Shown piece by piece: positions 33,935-42,139 of a stretch of DNA of 64,000 nucleotides (position 1 is the first letter of the stretch; every line of letters begins with the position of its first letter). Origin of the DNA: Flavobacterium sp. ACN2 (GTDB lineage Bacteria; Bacteroidota; Bacteroidia; Flavobacteriales; Flavobacteriaceae). A model generated the notes under the pieces. That model was given only the letters and a program-made list of their open reading frames with translations. It was not told the origin of the DNA and did no database searches. Position numbers and translations under genes: made by a program. The stretch spans positions 1-64,000 of the forward strand of contig NZ_MRCM01000016.1 in assembly GCF_002303885.1 (NCBI RefSeq), given 5' to 3'.

Positions 33935-35302
33935 ATGCTTCAAAACAAAGTCATTTTAGGTAGCGAAGAATGGTGCTCATTTCCAGAACTTGGAATCCCG
34001 ACAATTAAGGCTCGTGTCGATTCTGGTGCCAAAACTTCGGCAATGCACGCTTTAAACATAGCTCCTTTTATAAAAAATGATGCCAATTGGGTTAAATTCG
34101 ACATTAATCCGATTCAGAATAATATCAAAACCATTATTCATTGTGAAGCGCCTTTGGTTGATAAACGAATTGTAAAAAGTTCGAGCGGATTTAGAGAACA
34201 TCGTTATGTGATCCAAACCAACTTAAAAATTGGAGATGCCAAATGGCCAATCGAAATGACTTTGACCAATCGCGATTCTATGGGCTTTAGAATGCTTTTA
34301 GGACGCGAAGCTATGAGCGGCAGGGTTTTAGTCGATCCCGAGCAAAAATATCTTTTAGGACAGCCAACAGCAGAATCTTTAAAAGAATTGTACCAAAACT
34401 CAGAAAAAGCAACTACAGGCCTACGAATTGGTCTTTTAGCTAGCAATCCAGAGCTTTACAGTAATAAAAGAATTATGGAAGCCGGGGAAATGCGCGGGCA
34501 TGAAATGCATTTCTTAAACATCAAGGAATGCTACATGAAATTGGATGCAAAAAAACCTGAAATTCATTACCGCGGCGGAAAAATCCTAAACGAATTTGAT
34601 GCTATTATTCCGAGAATTCGCCCAAGTATCACTTTTTATGGTTGCGCCTTGACACGTCAATTTGAAGCTTTAAAAGTCTTTGTTTTAAATTCGGCTACAG
34701 CCATAACGCAATCACGAGATAAGCTATATTCTTTACAATTATTACTGAATAGCGGAATCGATATTCCGACTACCGGATTTGCCAATTCTCCGCTTGATAC
34801 AGACAACTTAATTAAAATGGTTGGCGGATCACCACTAATTGTAAAATTATTAGAAGGAACGCAAGGAAAAGGCGTTGTCTTGGCCGAAACGAAAAAGGCG
34901 GCAGAAAGTGTAATCAATGCTTTTAAAAGTTTAAATGCCAATATATTAGTTCAAGAATTTATTAAGGAAGCTAACGGAAAAGATATTCGTTGTTTTGTAA
35001 TTGACGGAAAAGTCGTTGCCGCAATTCAGCGCGAAGCGATGCCAGGCGAGTTTAGAGCTAATATTCACCTTGGCGGAACTGCATCTGTAATCAAAGTAAC
35101 TGCCGAAGAGAAAAAAATAGCCATTAAAGCAGCAAAAGCAATGGATTTGAAAGTTGCTGGAGTTGATATTATCCGTTCGTCTAAAGGTCCGTTATTGCTT
35201 GAAGTAAACTCTTCTCCAGGTTTGGAAGGAATTGAAGGTGCAACTAATAAAGATGTGGCAGGAGAAATGATTAGAGCTATTGAGAAAAATTTTAAATTAT
35301 AA
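33935..35302 (+). CDS. RimB-like protease domain fused to RimK-type ATP-grasp ligase, 455 aa
   Basis: Two domains are joined. The first (about 1-150) belongs to the RimB-type retropepsin-like family once called ATP-dependent zinc protease, with the active-site motif ARVDSGAKTSAMHAL (Asp29-Ser-Gly-Ala). The second (about 155-455) is an ATP-grasp ligase of the RimK type, with KLLEGTQGKGVVL, the VQEFIKEANGKDIRCFVI block and LLEVNSSPGLEGIE. RimK adds glutamates to the C-terminus of ribosomal protein S6, and RimB trims them in systems where they are separate, so a fused polyglutamylation and trimming enzyme is plausible. Substrate in this organism is inferred. Confidence 0.85.
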   Translation: MLQNKVILGSEEWCSFPELGIPTIKARVDSGAKTSAMHALNIAPFIKNDANWVKFDINPIQNNIKTIIHCEAPLVDKRIVKSSSGFREHRYVIQTNLKIGDAKWPIEMTLTNRDSMGFRMLLGREAMSGRVLVDPEQKYLLGQPTAESLKELYQNSEKATTGLRIGLLASNPELYSNKRIMEAGEMRGHEMHFLNIKECYMKLDAKKPEIHYRGGKILNEFDAIIPRIRPSITFYGCALTRQFEALKVFVLNSATAITQSRDKLYSLQLLLNSGIDIPTTGFANSPLDTDNLIKMVGGSPLIVKLLEGTQGKGVVLAETKKAAESVINAFKSLNANILVQEFIKEANGKDIRCFVIDGKVVAAIQREAMPGEFRANIHLGGTASVIKVTAEEKKIAIKAAKAMDLKVAGVDIIRSSKGPLLLEVNSSPGLEGIEGATNKDVAGEMIRAIEKNFKL

Positions 35303-35340
35303 TTAAGTTCATTTAAACTTAATTTCCCATAAATAATTTA

Positions 35341-35382
35341 GAAGCTTTGCCGAACTTTAAAACTTGGCAAAGCTTTTTTATT
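35341..35382 (+). terminator. terminator after the RimB-RimK gene
   Basis: AAGCTTTGCC and GGCAAAGCTT pair around a mostly AT loop, followed by six T residues. Confidence 0.7.
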
Positions 35383-35401
35383 TAACTTTAAAATAAAAAA
35401 C

Positions 35402-35920
35402 ATGACTTTTCCTTATTTAGATATAATTATTCGGAGTGTTGCCGTTTATTTCTTCATGACAATTGCTTTACGCGTATTCGGCAAAAAAGAACTTTCACAA
35501 TTAAATACTGCCGATATTATTCTTATTTTATTAATAAGCAACTCTGTTCAGAATGCAATGGTTGGTCCTGACACCAGTCTTATTGGAGGTCTAGTCGCAG
35601 CTTTAGTTTTGTTTGCCATAAACTTTGCTATCAAAAAACTGACAAAGAGATTCAAAACCCTCGGCGACTTATTGCTCGACAAACCAGAAATATTAATTCA
35701 CGACGGTGTGTTAGATTTTAAAACTTTGAGCCGATTAGATGTTTCGCACGAAGAATTAAAAGAAGCTGCGCGTGAACATGGTTTAGAACATTTAACTGAT
35801 ATTAAACTCGCCATGCTTGAAATTGACGGCACCATAAGCATCATTTCTAAAGATCAAAAACACCTTAAACAGACACATTACAAACGCAAGCATAACCATA
35901 AAAACCTTCAAAAATTTTAA
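35402..35920 (+). CDS. DUF421 (YetF-like) membrane protein, 172 aa
   Basis: Three N-terminal membrane segments (about 5-25, 36-52, 58-80) lead into a cytoplasmic domain with the family motifs FGKKELSQLNTADIILILLISN and KPEILIHDGVLDFKTLSRLDVSHEEL. The family is widespread and its role is not established. Start codon follows a terminator by about 20 bp, so it has its own promoter or is read through. Confidence 0.85.
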   Translation: MTFPYLDIIIRSVAVYFFMTIALRVFGKKELSQLNTADIILILLISNSVQNAMVGPDTSLIGGLVAALVLFAINFAIKKLTKRFKTLGDLLLDKPEILIHDGVLDFKTLSRLDVSHEELKEAAREHGLEHLTDIKLAMLEIDGTISIISKDQKHLKQTHYKRKHNHKNLQKF

Positions 35921-35933
35921 TCGCAAAAAAAAA

Positions 35934-36440
35934 TTATCTTTTATTTTTAAATGAACTTTTTGACTTTCCATAAAAAGATAGAAGTAAATCTTCATTTGCA
36001 AACTTTCCATCAAGATCATATTTTGAAGGCGTTTTCACTAAAAGAGTGGTAAAGTTTCCTTCAACATCAATATAAATCTTTTTCATATTATACCTTTCGG
36101 ATGTTAAAATACAATGGTTAATTGCAAATAACAATTTTCTCCTTGAAGCTTTTTCAATCCCTATCATATCAGTAACTTTTACTATTACCAAGATTGTATC
36201 ATTTCTTTCTACTGAATAATATTTTAACTTACCTGTATCTATCCCTTTTAAAGACCTGCTAATTGATTCTTTAATGAAATATGAAATTAAATCTGACTCT
36301 TCATTTGGACTACTCGTTACCTTCTTTTGATCTACTTGCAAACGAATTCTTCTTATATCATGTTCTTGGCAAGAAAACAATGAAAAAACAATAATTAAGC
36401 AATAGAATCTCGAACTTATAATATTTTTTATACTGAACAT
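35934..36440 (-). CDS. hypothetical lipoprotein, 168 aa
   Basis: The signal ends in lipobox SLFSC (Cys24). The mature protein is basic and rich in Lys, Ser and Ile, with no family I can name. It converges with the DUF421 gene and is the first of three minus-strand unknown genes (also 36649 and 37467), two of which are followed by nearly identical hairpins. Confidence 0.6.
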   Translation of the reverse strand: MFSIKNIISSRFYCLIIVFSLFSCQEHDIRRIRLQVDQKKVTSSPNEESDLISYFIKESISRSLKGIDTGKLKYYSVERNDTILVIVKVTDMIGIEKASRRKLLFAINHCILTSERYNMKKIYIDVEGNFTTLLVKTPSKYDLDGKFANEDLLLSFYGKSKSSFKNKR

Positions 36441-36605
36441 TCCTTTTGAAATTTGCTGTTGCTCAGAGCTGTTTCAATAACTTTTTCTAATGAAACATAC
36501 CATGAATAATTGCGCAAATATCAACCTATAGAATACTAACAATGGCTAGTAAAAATTAAAAAAATGTTATTTGAAGACATTTTTTCTAATTAATTCTAAT
36601 CCAAT

Positions 36606-36642
36606 AAAAAAGCCGATTTCAAATTGAAGTCGGCTTTTTTTT
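36606..36642 (-). terminator. terminator for the 210-aa membrane protein gene
   Basis: GCCGATTTC and GAAGTCGGC pair around AAATT, flanked by A- and T-runs on both sides. A near copy is at 37415-37446. Confidence 0.75.
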
Positions 36643-36648
36643 GTCAAA

Positions 36649-37281
36649 TTATTTAGTTGCAAAAATCTTGTATGGAGGATTTATCATTCTTTTACACATC
36701 CAGTACAAACAAAAGATCGTGATTATCGCTGTAACAATCAGAAACGGAAGATATCCCACCGTTTTTGATATTTTAACTACAAGAGCAACATACCATTTTA
36801 CAATTCTTGTACGTGGTGACTCATAATCTTCAAGCTCATAAGCCATCCATGTCAGCAGCCCACCAACAACTGCAACAATCCCTGTCACTATTAAAGGAGA
36901 AACCGCAGCGCTAATACGTGTCATTTGCTCTTCTTTTCTAGTTAATCCTAAATTTTCAAAATTTCCTTTAATTAATCTTTCAGCATTTTTTGCAGTTTCC
37001 GCATCCTTAAAATCAATTGTTTCATAGCTTGTCCCGGATTCATTTTTCACTCCAAACATGATATGTGAATCAATATCCAGTTCTAACTCATATTCAAAAA
37101 CAGATTTTACATTTATAATCAATTCAAAATCCGACGGAGCAAATAAGCCATTATTAATTCTCTCGATAGCTGAATCTGCAATCTCTTTCGTAATGTCGCC
37201 TATTATGTAATCTGAATAGATTAATACCACATTTTCTTTTTCACCATCAAACATTATTGGCTTTTCAAATACTCTTTCCAT
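36649..37281 (-). CDS. hypothetical membrane protein, 210 aa
   Basis: A soluble N-terminal half (about 1-120, acidic) precedes two hydrophobic segments (about 128-146, and 175-198) and a short basic tail (KRMINPPYKIFATK). So the bulk of the protein should face the cytoplasm. No family recognised. The start codon is the first ATG after a long AT-rich gap; the gene is flanked by paralogous terminators. Confidence 0.6.
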   Translation of the reverse strand: MERVFEKPIMFDGEKENVVLIYSDYIIGDITKEIADSAIERINNGLFAPSDFELIINVKSVFEYELELDIDSHIMFGVKNESGTSYETIDFKDAETAKNAERLIKGNFENLGLTRKEEQMTRISAAVSPLIVTGIVAVVGGLLTWMAYELEDYESPRTRIVKWYVALVVKISKTVGYLPFLIVTAIITIFCLYWMCKRMINPPYKIFATK

Positions 37282-37414
37282 TTGCCTTTATGTATTAAAA
37301 TTTATCATTAAATATTTTTGCAAAGATCTATTTATATGAACATTACATTTACCTGAAAAAGTTTTTAAAATTTCATTTTAAGACATATTTTTAGTACTAT
37401 CAAATATCAACAAC

Positions 37415-37446
37415 AAAAAAGCCGATCTCAAATTGAAATCGGCTTT
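37415..37446 (-). terminator. terminator-like hairpin, near copy of 36606-36642
   Basis: GCCGATCTCAAATTGAAATCGGC differs from the 36.6 kb hairpin at two positions in 23 bases, but its T-run is short. Confidence 0.6.
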
Positions 37447-37466
37447 ATAATATTGTTAGAATGCTA

Positions 37467-37802
37467 TTATCTTATATATGGCCAAATAAATCCATCCGCA
37501 CTTCCTGTTTTTGACCACACAGTTTCCCAATTGGAAATGATCCATTTTCCGTCTACTAAAATAAAATAAATCGTATCACCAGAACTTTTTTCTGAGCTTA
37601 CATAATAAACAATTGCGTTATAATTTGCATATTCCAAAACCTTTTTTGATGACATTCCATCTATCATTGAACTAACTTCTTTAGGAATCAAAAATTCTGA
37701 TTCATGTTTCCAAGTCAAATACTCACATTTTGTAAAAGAATAAAACCAAAAAAGAGTAAAACTAAAAAAAATAATTTTCAATAATTGCTTTATTATTTTC
37801 AT
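37467..37802 (-). CDS. hypothetical small secreted or anchored protein, 111 aa
   Basis: A single hydrophobic N-terminal stretch (MKIIKQLLKIIFFSFTLFWF) acts as signal or anchor, then about 85 polar residues with several Trp and Tyr. No family recognised. It ends 21 bp before the hairpin. Confidence 0.5.
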   Translation of the reverse strand: MKIIKQLLKIIFFSFTLFWFYSFTKCEYLTWKHESEFLIPKEVSSMIDGMSSKKVLEYANYNAIVYYVSSEKSSGDTIYFILVDGKWIISNWETVWSKTGSADGFIWPYIR

Positions 37803-37909
37803 TCAAAACTTATTTTAAGTAAATTTTATCTTACAAAGATAGTTTTTTGAAACAAAAAAGGATAATCAACTAAAAAGATTATCCTTTATATTCTTTACAA
37901 ATATTTTAA

Positions 37910-39250
37910 CTAAATAAACACGCTCAGAACAAAGTAAACCAAACCTGCTAATAAAGCCGAAATTGGAATAGTTAAGATCCAAGCCCAGATTAAACTTACC
38001 GTAACTCCCCATCTTACAGCAGAAACACGTTTAGTTAATCCAACACCAATGATAGATCCCGTAATGGTGTGCGTTGTACTTACTGGAATTTTTAAGTGTT
38101 CTGTAAAGTAAAGTGTCAAAGCACCTGCAGTTTCAGCAGCAACACCTTCAAACGAACTTACTTTAGTGATCTTAGAACCCATTGTTTTAACGATTTTCCA
38201 TCCACCGCTCAAAGTTCCTGCAGCAATAGCAGAATAACACGCAAGAGGAATCCAACTTGGCATTACACCTTTAATACCTGCGTCATCGTTTGGAAGCACA
38301 ACATCTAACCAAGCATCCATATGAACTCCTGGATTTGTATTGATATAAACCGCTACAGCAGCAGCGATAATACCCATTACTTTTTGAGAATCGTTTCCTC
38401 CGTGACCTAAACTAAATGCCGCAGAAGATAATAACTGCATTTTCTTTAAAGCAGCATCTGCTTGATGAAGATTCAAACTGCTGAATATTAAACAAAATGC
38501 GCTTACTGTTAAGATAATGAAGGCTACTAAGAACCATTTAATATTATGAGAATCGAATACAACGCTCCAGAAATGAGATTCGAAACGAGGTTTTCCGTGC
38601 TCTAAAATCTCTTCATAAGAAACCATTTGAACGTAAACAAACCAAATAGTTGCAAGCATTAAAGCAACAGTAAAGATTTTTGGTCCGATACTTTTACGTG
38701 AAGCATTTAATAACCAAATAGAAATTAAGTAAGATGCAATAACTCCTAAAAGTGGCGCTAATACAATAAAAGCAATAATAATGAGGACTCCCGAGGGCAT
38801 TCCGCCATCTTTACCAGCCTTATACCAGCTTACAATTTCGTACCAGTAGTGAGTTGCTCCATCTTCTCCAACATAACCAGAGAAACCATGAACGGCAATA
38901 GCGTGCGCTACAGCTGCTCCTGCGAAACCTCCAATTAAGGTATGCGAAGAACTTGAAGGGATTCCTAACCACCAAGTCAATAAATTCCAACAGATTGCTG
39001 CAATTACTCCGGCTAGGATAACAACAAGGTTAATTTCCATTGTGTGCGCTGTTTTGGCAACAGTATCCGCAACACCAAATCCAAAAACCCAATAAGCCAG
39101 AAAGTTAAAAAATGCTGCCCAGACAACCGCCTGAAAAGGTGTCAAAACCTTTGTTGCAACAACAGTCGCTATAGCATTTGCCGCATCATGAAAACCATTG
39201 ATGTAATCAAAAATTAAGGCTAATACTATAATTAATATAAGTAGCGTCAT
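37910..39250 (-). CDS. pit: PiT-family inorganic phosphate transporter
   Basis: A multi-pass symporter for inorganic phosphate in the inner membrane. The N-terminal signature GFHDAANAIATVVAT and the C-terminal repeat STTHTITGSIIGVG are both intact. Length 446 with about ten membrane segments. It starts 31 bp after the DUF47 gene, the usual partner of Pit transporters, so the two form an operon. Confidence 0.92.
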   Translation of the reverse strand: MTLLILIIVLALIFDYINGFHDAANAIATVVATKVLTPFQAVVWAAFFNFLAYWVFGFGVADTVAKTAHTMEINLVVILAGVIAAICWNLLTWWLGIPSSSSHTLIGGFAGAAVAHAIAVHGFSGYVGEDGATHYWYEIVSWYKAGKDGGMPSGVLIIIAFIVLAPLLGVIASYLISIWLLNASRKSIGPKIFTVALMLATIWFVYVQMVSYEEILEHGKPRFESHFWSVVFDSHNIKWFLVAFIILTVSAFCLIFSSLNLHQADAALKKMQLLSSAAFSLGHGGNDSQKVMGIIAAAVAVYINTNPGVHMDAWLDVVLPNDDAGIKGVMPSWIPLACYSAIAAGTLSGGWKIVKTMGSKITKVSSFEGVAAETAGALTLYFTEHLKIPVSTTHTITGSIIGVGLTKRVSAVRWGVTVSLIWAWILTIPISALLAGLVYFVLSVFI

Positions 39251-39280
39251 AAAATTATAACTTCAGATTGAAAAATTGAA

Positions 39281-39925
39281 TTAAGAATGTTTTACAGAAA
39301 TAGATTCTAGTATGTTCGCAACACTCTTACATTTGTCTGTTGCTGATTCTAAAACAGATAACACCTCTTTATATTTAATGATATTTTTAGCGTCTGTTTC
39401 GTTTTCAAAAATTTCAAAAACTGCTTTGTTATATACGTTATCAGACTTGTTTTCTAGTTTGTTGATTCTAGCACAAGCATCTTTAATAACTTTAAAATTT
39501 TGTAAGTTTCTCAACTCTTTTACCGCACTGTCAATGTTTTGACAAGCTTCAAGGTTGATTTCTGTCATCTTTCTGATAGATTTTGTAATCTTATCAACCT
39601 GATACAATCTCATACGGCTAGATGCACCATGAAGGTAATCGGCAACGTTGTCAATTGAAGTAATTAACGTGTGAATGTCTTCTCTATCAAATGGAGTAAT
39701 AAAGTTTCTGCTTAACTCAAGGTTAGTCTGACGTGTAATGTCTTCTCCTTTTTGTTCTAATTCGTCAATCTTTTGAAAAAGAATTTCTCTTTCTTTTAAT
39801 GGTAAATTTACAGCTTCGTGTAAGTTAGAAGCTAATTCAATTAAATTGCTAGAAGCCTCTTCAAAAAGTGGAAAGAATTTTTTGTCTTTCGGCACTAAAA
39901 ATTGGAAAATACTGTTTATTGACAT
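39281..39925 (-). CDS. DUF47 (PhoU-like) protein, 214 aa
   Basis: An all-helical protein related to PhoU, found immediately upstream of pit in many bacteria and thought to control the transporter. The sequence has the family's EASSNLIELASNL, DREDIHTLITSIDNVADYLHG and the later DKCKSVANILESISVKHS blocks. It precedes pit by 31 bp. Confidence 0.88.
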   Translation of the reverse strand: MSINSIFQFLVPKDKKFFPLFEEASSNLIELASNLHEAVNLPLKEREILFQKIDELEQKGEDITRQTNLELSRNFITPFDREDIHTLITSIDNVADYLHGASSRMRLYQVDKITKSIRKMTEINLEACQNIDSAVKELRNLQNFKVIKDACARINKLENKSDNVYNKAVFEIFENETDAKNIIKYKEVLSVLESATDKCKSVANILESISVKHS

Positions 39926-39944
39926 TGTTTTATTTTTGATAGTG

Positions 39945-39952
39945 CAAAATTA
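39945..39952 (-). promoter_or_regulatory. -7 element of the DUF47-pit operon
   Basis: Read on the minus strand it is TAATTTTG, matching TAnnTTTG, about 20 nt before the ATG at 39925. It lies in the 49-bp gap after hutH, so the pit operon need not depend on hutH transcription. Confidence 0.45.
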
Positions 39953-39974
39953 CCTTCAATAACACGTTTCAGTG

Positions 39975-41489
39975 TTAAGCCATTGTTAACAAATCGTTTT
40001 CAATTTGAAAACTCTCAAGGAATAACACCGTGTTTTCTATGTCATTATGTAAGATCCTGTCTTCTTTTACCAAAGGCACAACTTCTCTGTAACTATTTAA
40101 GAACATTTCGATAAAATCACTTGATTTTAGAGGCTCTCTGTACGCAATGGCCTGTGACGCATTTAATAATTCAATTGCCAAAATGCGCTCTAAATTATCT
40201 AAAACACGTAAGGCTTTTGTTGCTCCATTTGCTCCCATGCTCACGTGATCTTCCTGACCGTTGCTTGAAACAATGCTGTCGATACTCGCTGGAGTTGCCA
40301 ATTGTTTGTTCTGACTGGCAATACTTGCAGCCGTATATTGCGGAATCATGAAACCTGAATTTAATCCTGGATTATCAACCAAAAATGCTGGAAGATTACG
40401 CAATCCTGAAATTAACTGATAGGTTCTTCTTTCTGAAATACTTCCCAATTCGGCCAAAGCAATTGCCATAAAATCTAAAGCTAAAGCTAAAGGCTGTCCG
40501 TGGAAATTTCCGCCAGAAATAATCTGATCGGCTTCTATAAATATATTTGGATTATCGGTAACCGAATTGATTTCTGTTTTGAATACTTTGCGAACATAAT
40601 CGATCGCATCTTTTGAAGCTCCGTGAACCTGTGGCATACAACGGAAAGAATACGGATCTTGAACGTGTTTCTTCTCTTGAGTAATGATTTCGCTTCCGTC
40701 CAAAAATTCTGTAATTCTTTGTGCCGTTACGATTTGTCCTTTGTGCGGACGTATATAATGTATCAATTCGTTGAATGGTTCAATTCTTCCATCAAAACCT
40801 TCCAAAGAAATGGTTCCGATTAAATCTGCCAAATACGAATATTTATACGCTTTAATTAAAATATGAGCTCCGTAAGCACTCATAAACTGCGTTCCGTTCA
40901 GTAAAGCCAAACCTTCTTTGGATTGAAGTACAATCGGTTCCCAGTTGAAATGCTTTAAAACCTCAGCAGAAGCCACTTTTTTTCCTTCAAACAATACAAT
41001 TCCTTCTCCAATTAAAGGCAAAGACAAATGTGCCAGCGGCGCTAAATCTCCTGAAGCCCCAAGTGAACCTTGCGTATAAATAATAGGCAGAATATCATTA
41101 TTGTAAAAGTCAACCAGACGTTGCAATGTGATTAACTGAATTCCAGAATGTCCATAGCTTAACGATTGGATTTTAAGCAAAAGCATCATTTTCACAATTT
41201 CAGCAGGAACTTCCTCTCCTGTTCCGCAGGCGTGCGACTTTACTAAATTCTCTTGAAGCTTAGATAAGTTTTCATTTGAGATTTTTACACTATATAAAGA
41301 TCCAAAACCTGTATTGATTCCGTAAATTGGCGCCGTATGCGATGCCATTTTTTTATCTAAATAATCACGGCATTTCTGAACATTTACTTTAGCTTCTTCA
41401 GATAATTCAAGTATTTTATTTTGGCTTAAAATTTCTTGTAACGTTTCTAAAGTGATGGTTTCTGAACTTATATAATGGATCTCTCTCAT
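39975..41489 (-). CDS. hutH: histidine ammonia-lyase
   Basis: HutH turns histidine into urocanate and ammonia, the first step of histidine degradation. The Ala145-Ser146-Gly147 triad that cyclises to the MIO cofactor is in GSLGASGDLAPLAHL, and Tyr56 (IYGINTGFG) is present. 504 residues is normal. No other hut gene is adjacent; a HutD-like gene at 53 kb is not linked. Confidence 0.9.
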   Translation of the reverse strand: MREIHYISSETITLETLQEILSQNKILELSEEAKVNVQKCRDYLDKKMASHTAPIYGINTGFGSLYSVKISNENLSKLQENLVKSHACGTGEEVPAEIVKMMLLLKIQSLSYGHSGIQLITLQRLVDFYNNDILPIIYTQGSLGASGDLAPLAHLSLPLIGEGIVLFEGKKVASAEVLKHFNWEPIVLQSKEGLALLNGTQFMSAYGAHILIKAYKYSYLADLIGTISLEGFDGRIEPFNELIHYIRPHKGQIVTAQRITEFLDGSEIITQEKKHVQDPYSFRCMPQVHGASKDAIDYVRKVFKTEINSVTDNPNIFIEADQIISGGNFHGQPLALALDFMAIALAELGSISERRTYQLISGLRNLPAFLVDNPGLNSGFMIPQYTAASIASQNKQLATPASIDSIVSSNGQEDHVSMGANGATKALRVLDNLERILAIELLNASQAIAYREPLKSSDFIEMFLNSYREVVPLVKEDRILHNDIENTVLFLESFQIENDLLTMA

Positions 41490-41824
41490 GATGATTTTAA
41501 ATTTTAAACGCCAAAATTCAACAAATCAATATTAAAAAGCAACATTTTATCACAATAATTAAAATTTCTATAAGAACTCTTAACATACATTTAATTGCTT
41601 TTCAAATCAAAATATCCAGCTATATCCCGTTTTTAAGTTCTTTTTGGGCTAAACATCAATCTCTTGCGCGGGTTAAATCTTAAAAAAACGCTGTCCTAAA
41701 TATATTAAAACATCAATTTAACATCTGCAATTTTAACAAATACTCAATATTGATTTATAGAGATTTGAATTATTAAAATATTCGTAAAAAAGCCTTTTAA
41801 GTTTTTAACTCTTATAAAAAGCTG

Positions 41825-41832
41825 TACTTTTG
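41825..41832 (+). promoter_or_regulatory. -7 element of the thr operon
   Basis: TACTTTTG is an exact TAnnTTTG. A T-rich stretch lies 18 nt upstream in place of a clear TTTG. The leader ATG follows after 11 nt, so its untranslated leader must be very short. The 354 bp between hutH and the leader hold no gene. Confidence 0.55.
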
Positions 41833-41843
41833 AAAAATCAAAA

Positions 41844-41948
41844 ATGAAAAGTAACAGCATAAAATATCAATCTACAATTATTACAGCTCAAACGAGAGTT
41901 GCAATTGCTGCTACCATTATTTCTACTACAACAACTACTACCCCTTAG
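41844..41948 (+). CDS. thrL: threonine operon leader peptide, 34 aa
   Basis: A short reading frame ending TAG at 41946-41948 has ten Thr and six Ile codons in 34. Six Thr codons run in a row just before the last codon (ACT ACA ACA ACT ACT ACC CCT). This is the composition expected of an attenuator leader read by ribosome stalling on charged tRNA-Thr and tRNA-Ile, as in E. coli thrL. Its place 191 bp before thrA, with a consensus -7 box directly upstream, supports the call. The peptide itself need have no other function. Confidence 0.8.
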   Translation: MKSNSIKYQSTIITAQTRVAIAATIISTTTTTTP

Positions 41949-41995
41949 GGGTATACATTTTTACATATCATCCTAGGTTACCTATACTTTTTTCT
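41939..41995 (+). promoter_or_regulatory. candidate thr attenuator: stop-codon hairpin and T-run
   Basis: The stem TACCCC-TTA-GGGGTA (41939-41953) overlaps the last leader codons and the stop. Downstream the GGGGTATA (41948-41955) can instead pair with TATACTTT (41983-41990), ahead of a run of six T at 41988-41993. The two pairings exclude each other, as expected of anti-terminator and terminator. The stems are short and the second has G-U pairs, so a fold prediction is needed. Confidence 0.55.
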
Positions 41996-42139
41996 TGAAA
42001 GAAGAGAGTTATTGGATACATAAAAAACATTTACAAAGAAAAAAAAATAGTTGCAGTTTTCAGTTTCAGTTCGCAGTTGATAACCTTTGAACATTTGTTA
42101 CTCAAAATCTTTGCACCTTATTAAAAAATATCAAACAAA

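Noticed and set aside
41939..41953. Riboswitch upstream of thrA
   Set aside because: The structure is a short hairpin over a leader stop codon with Thr codons in front, so ribosome-mediated attenuation is the simpler explanation; no known riboswitch core is visible.
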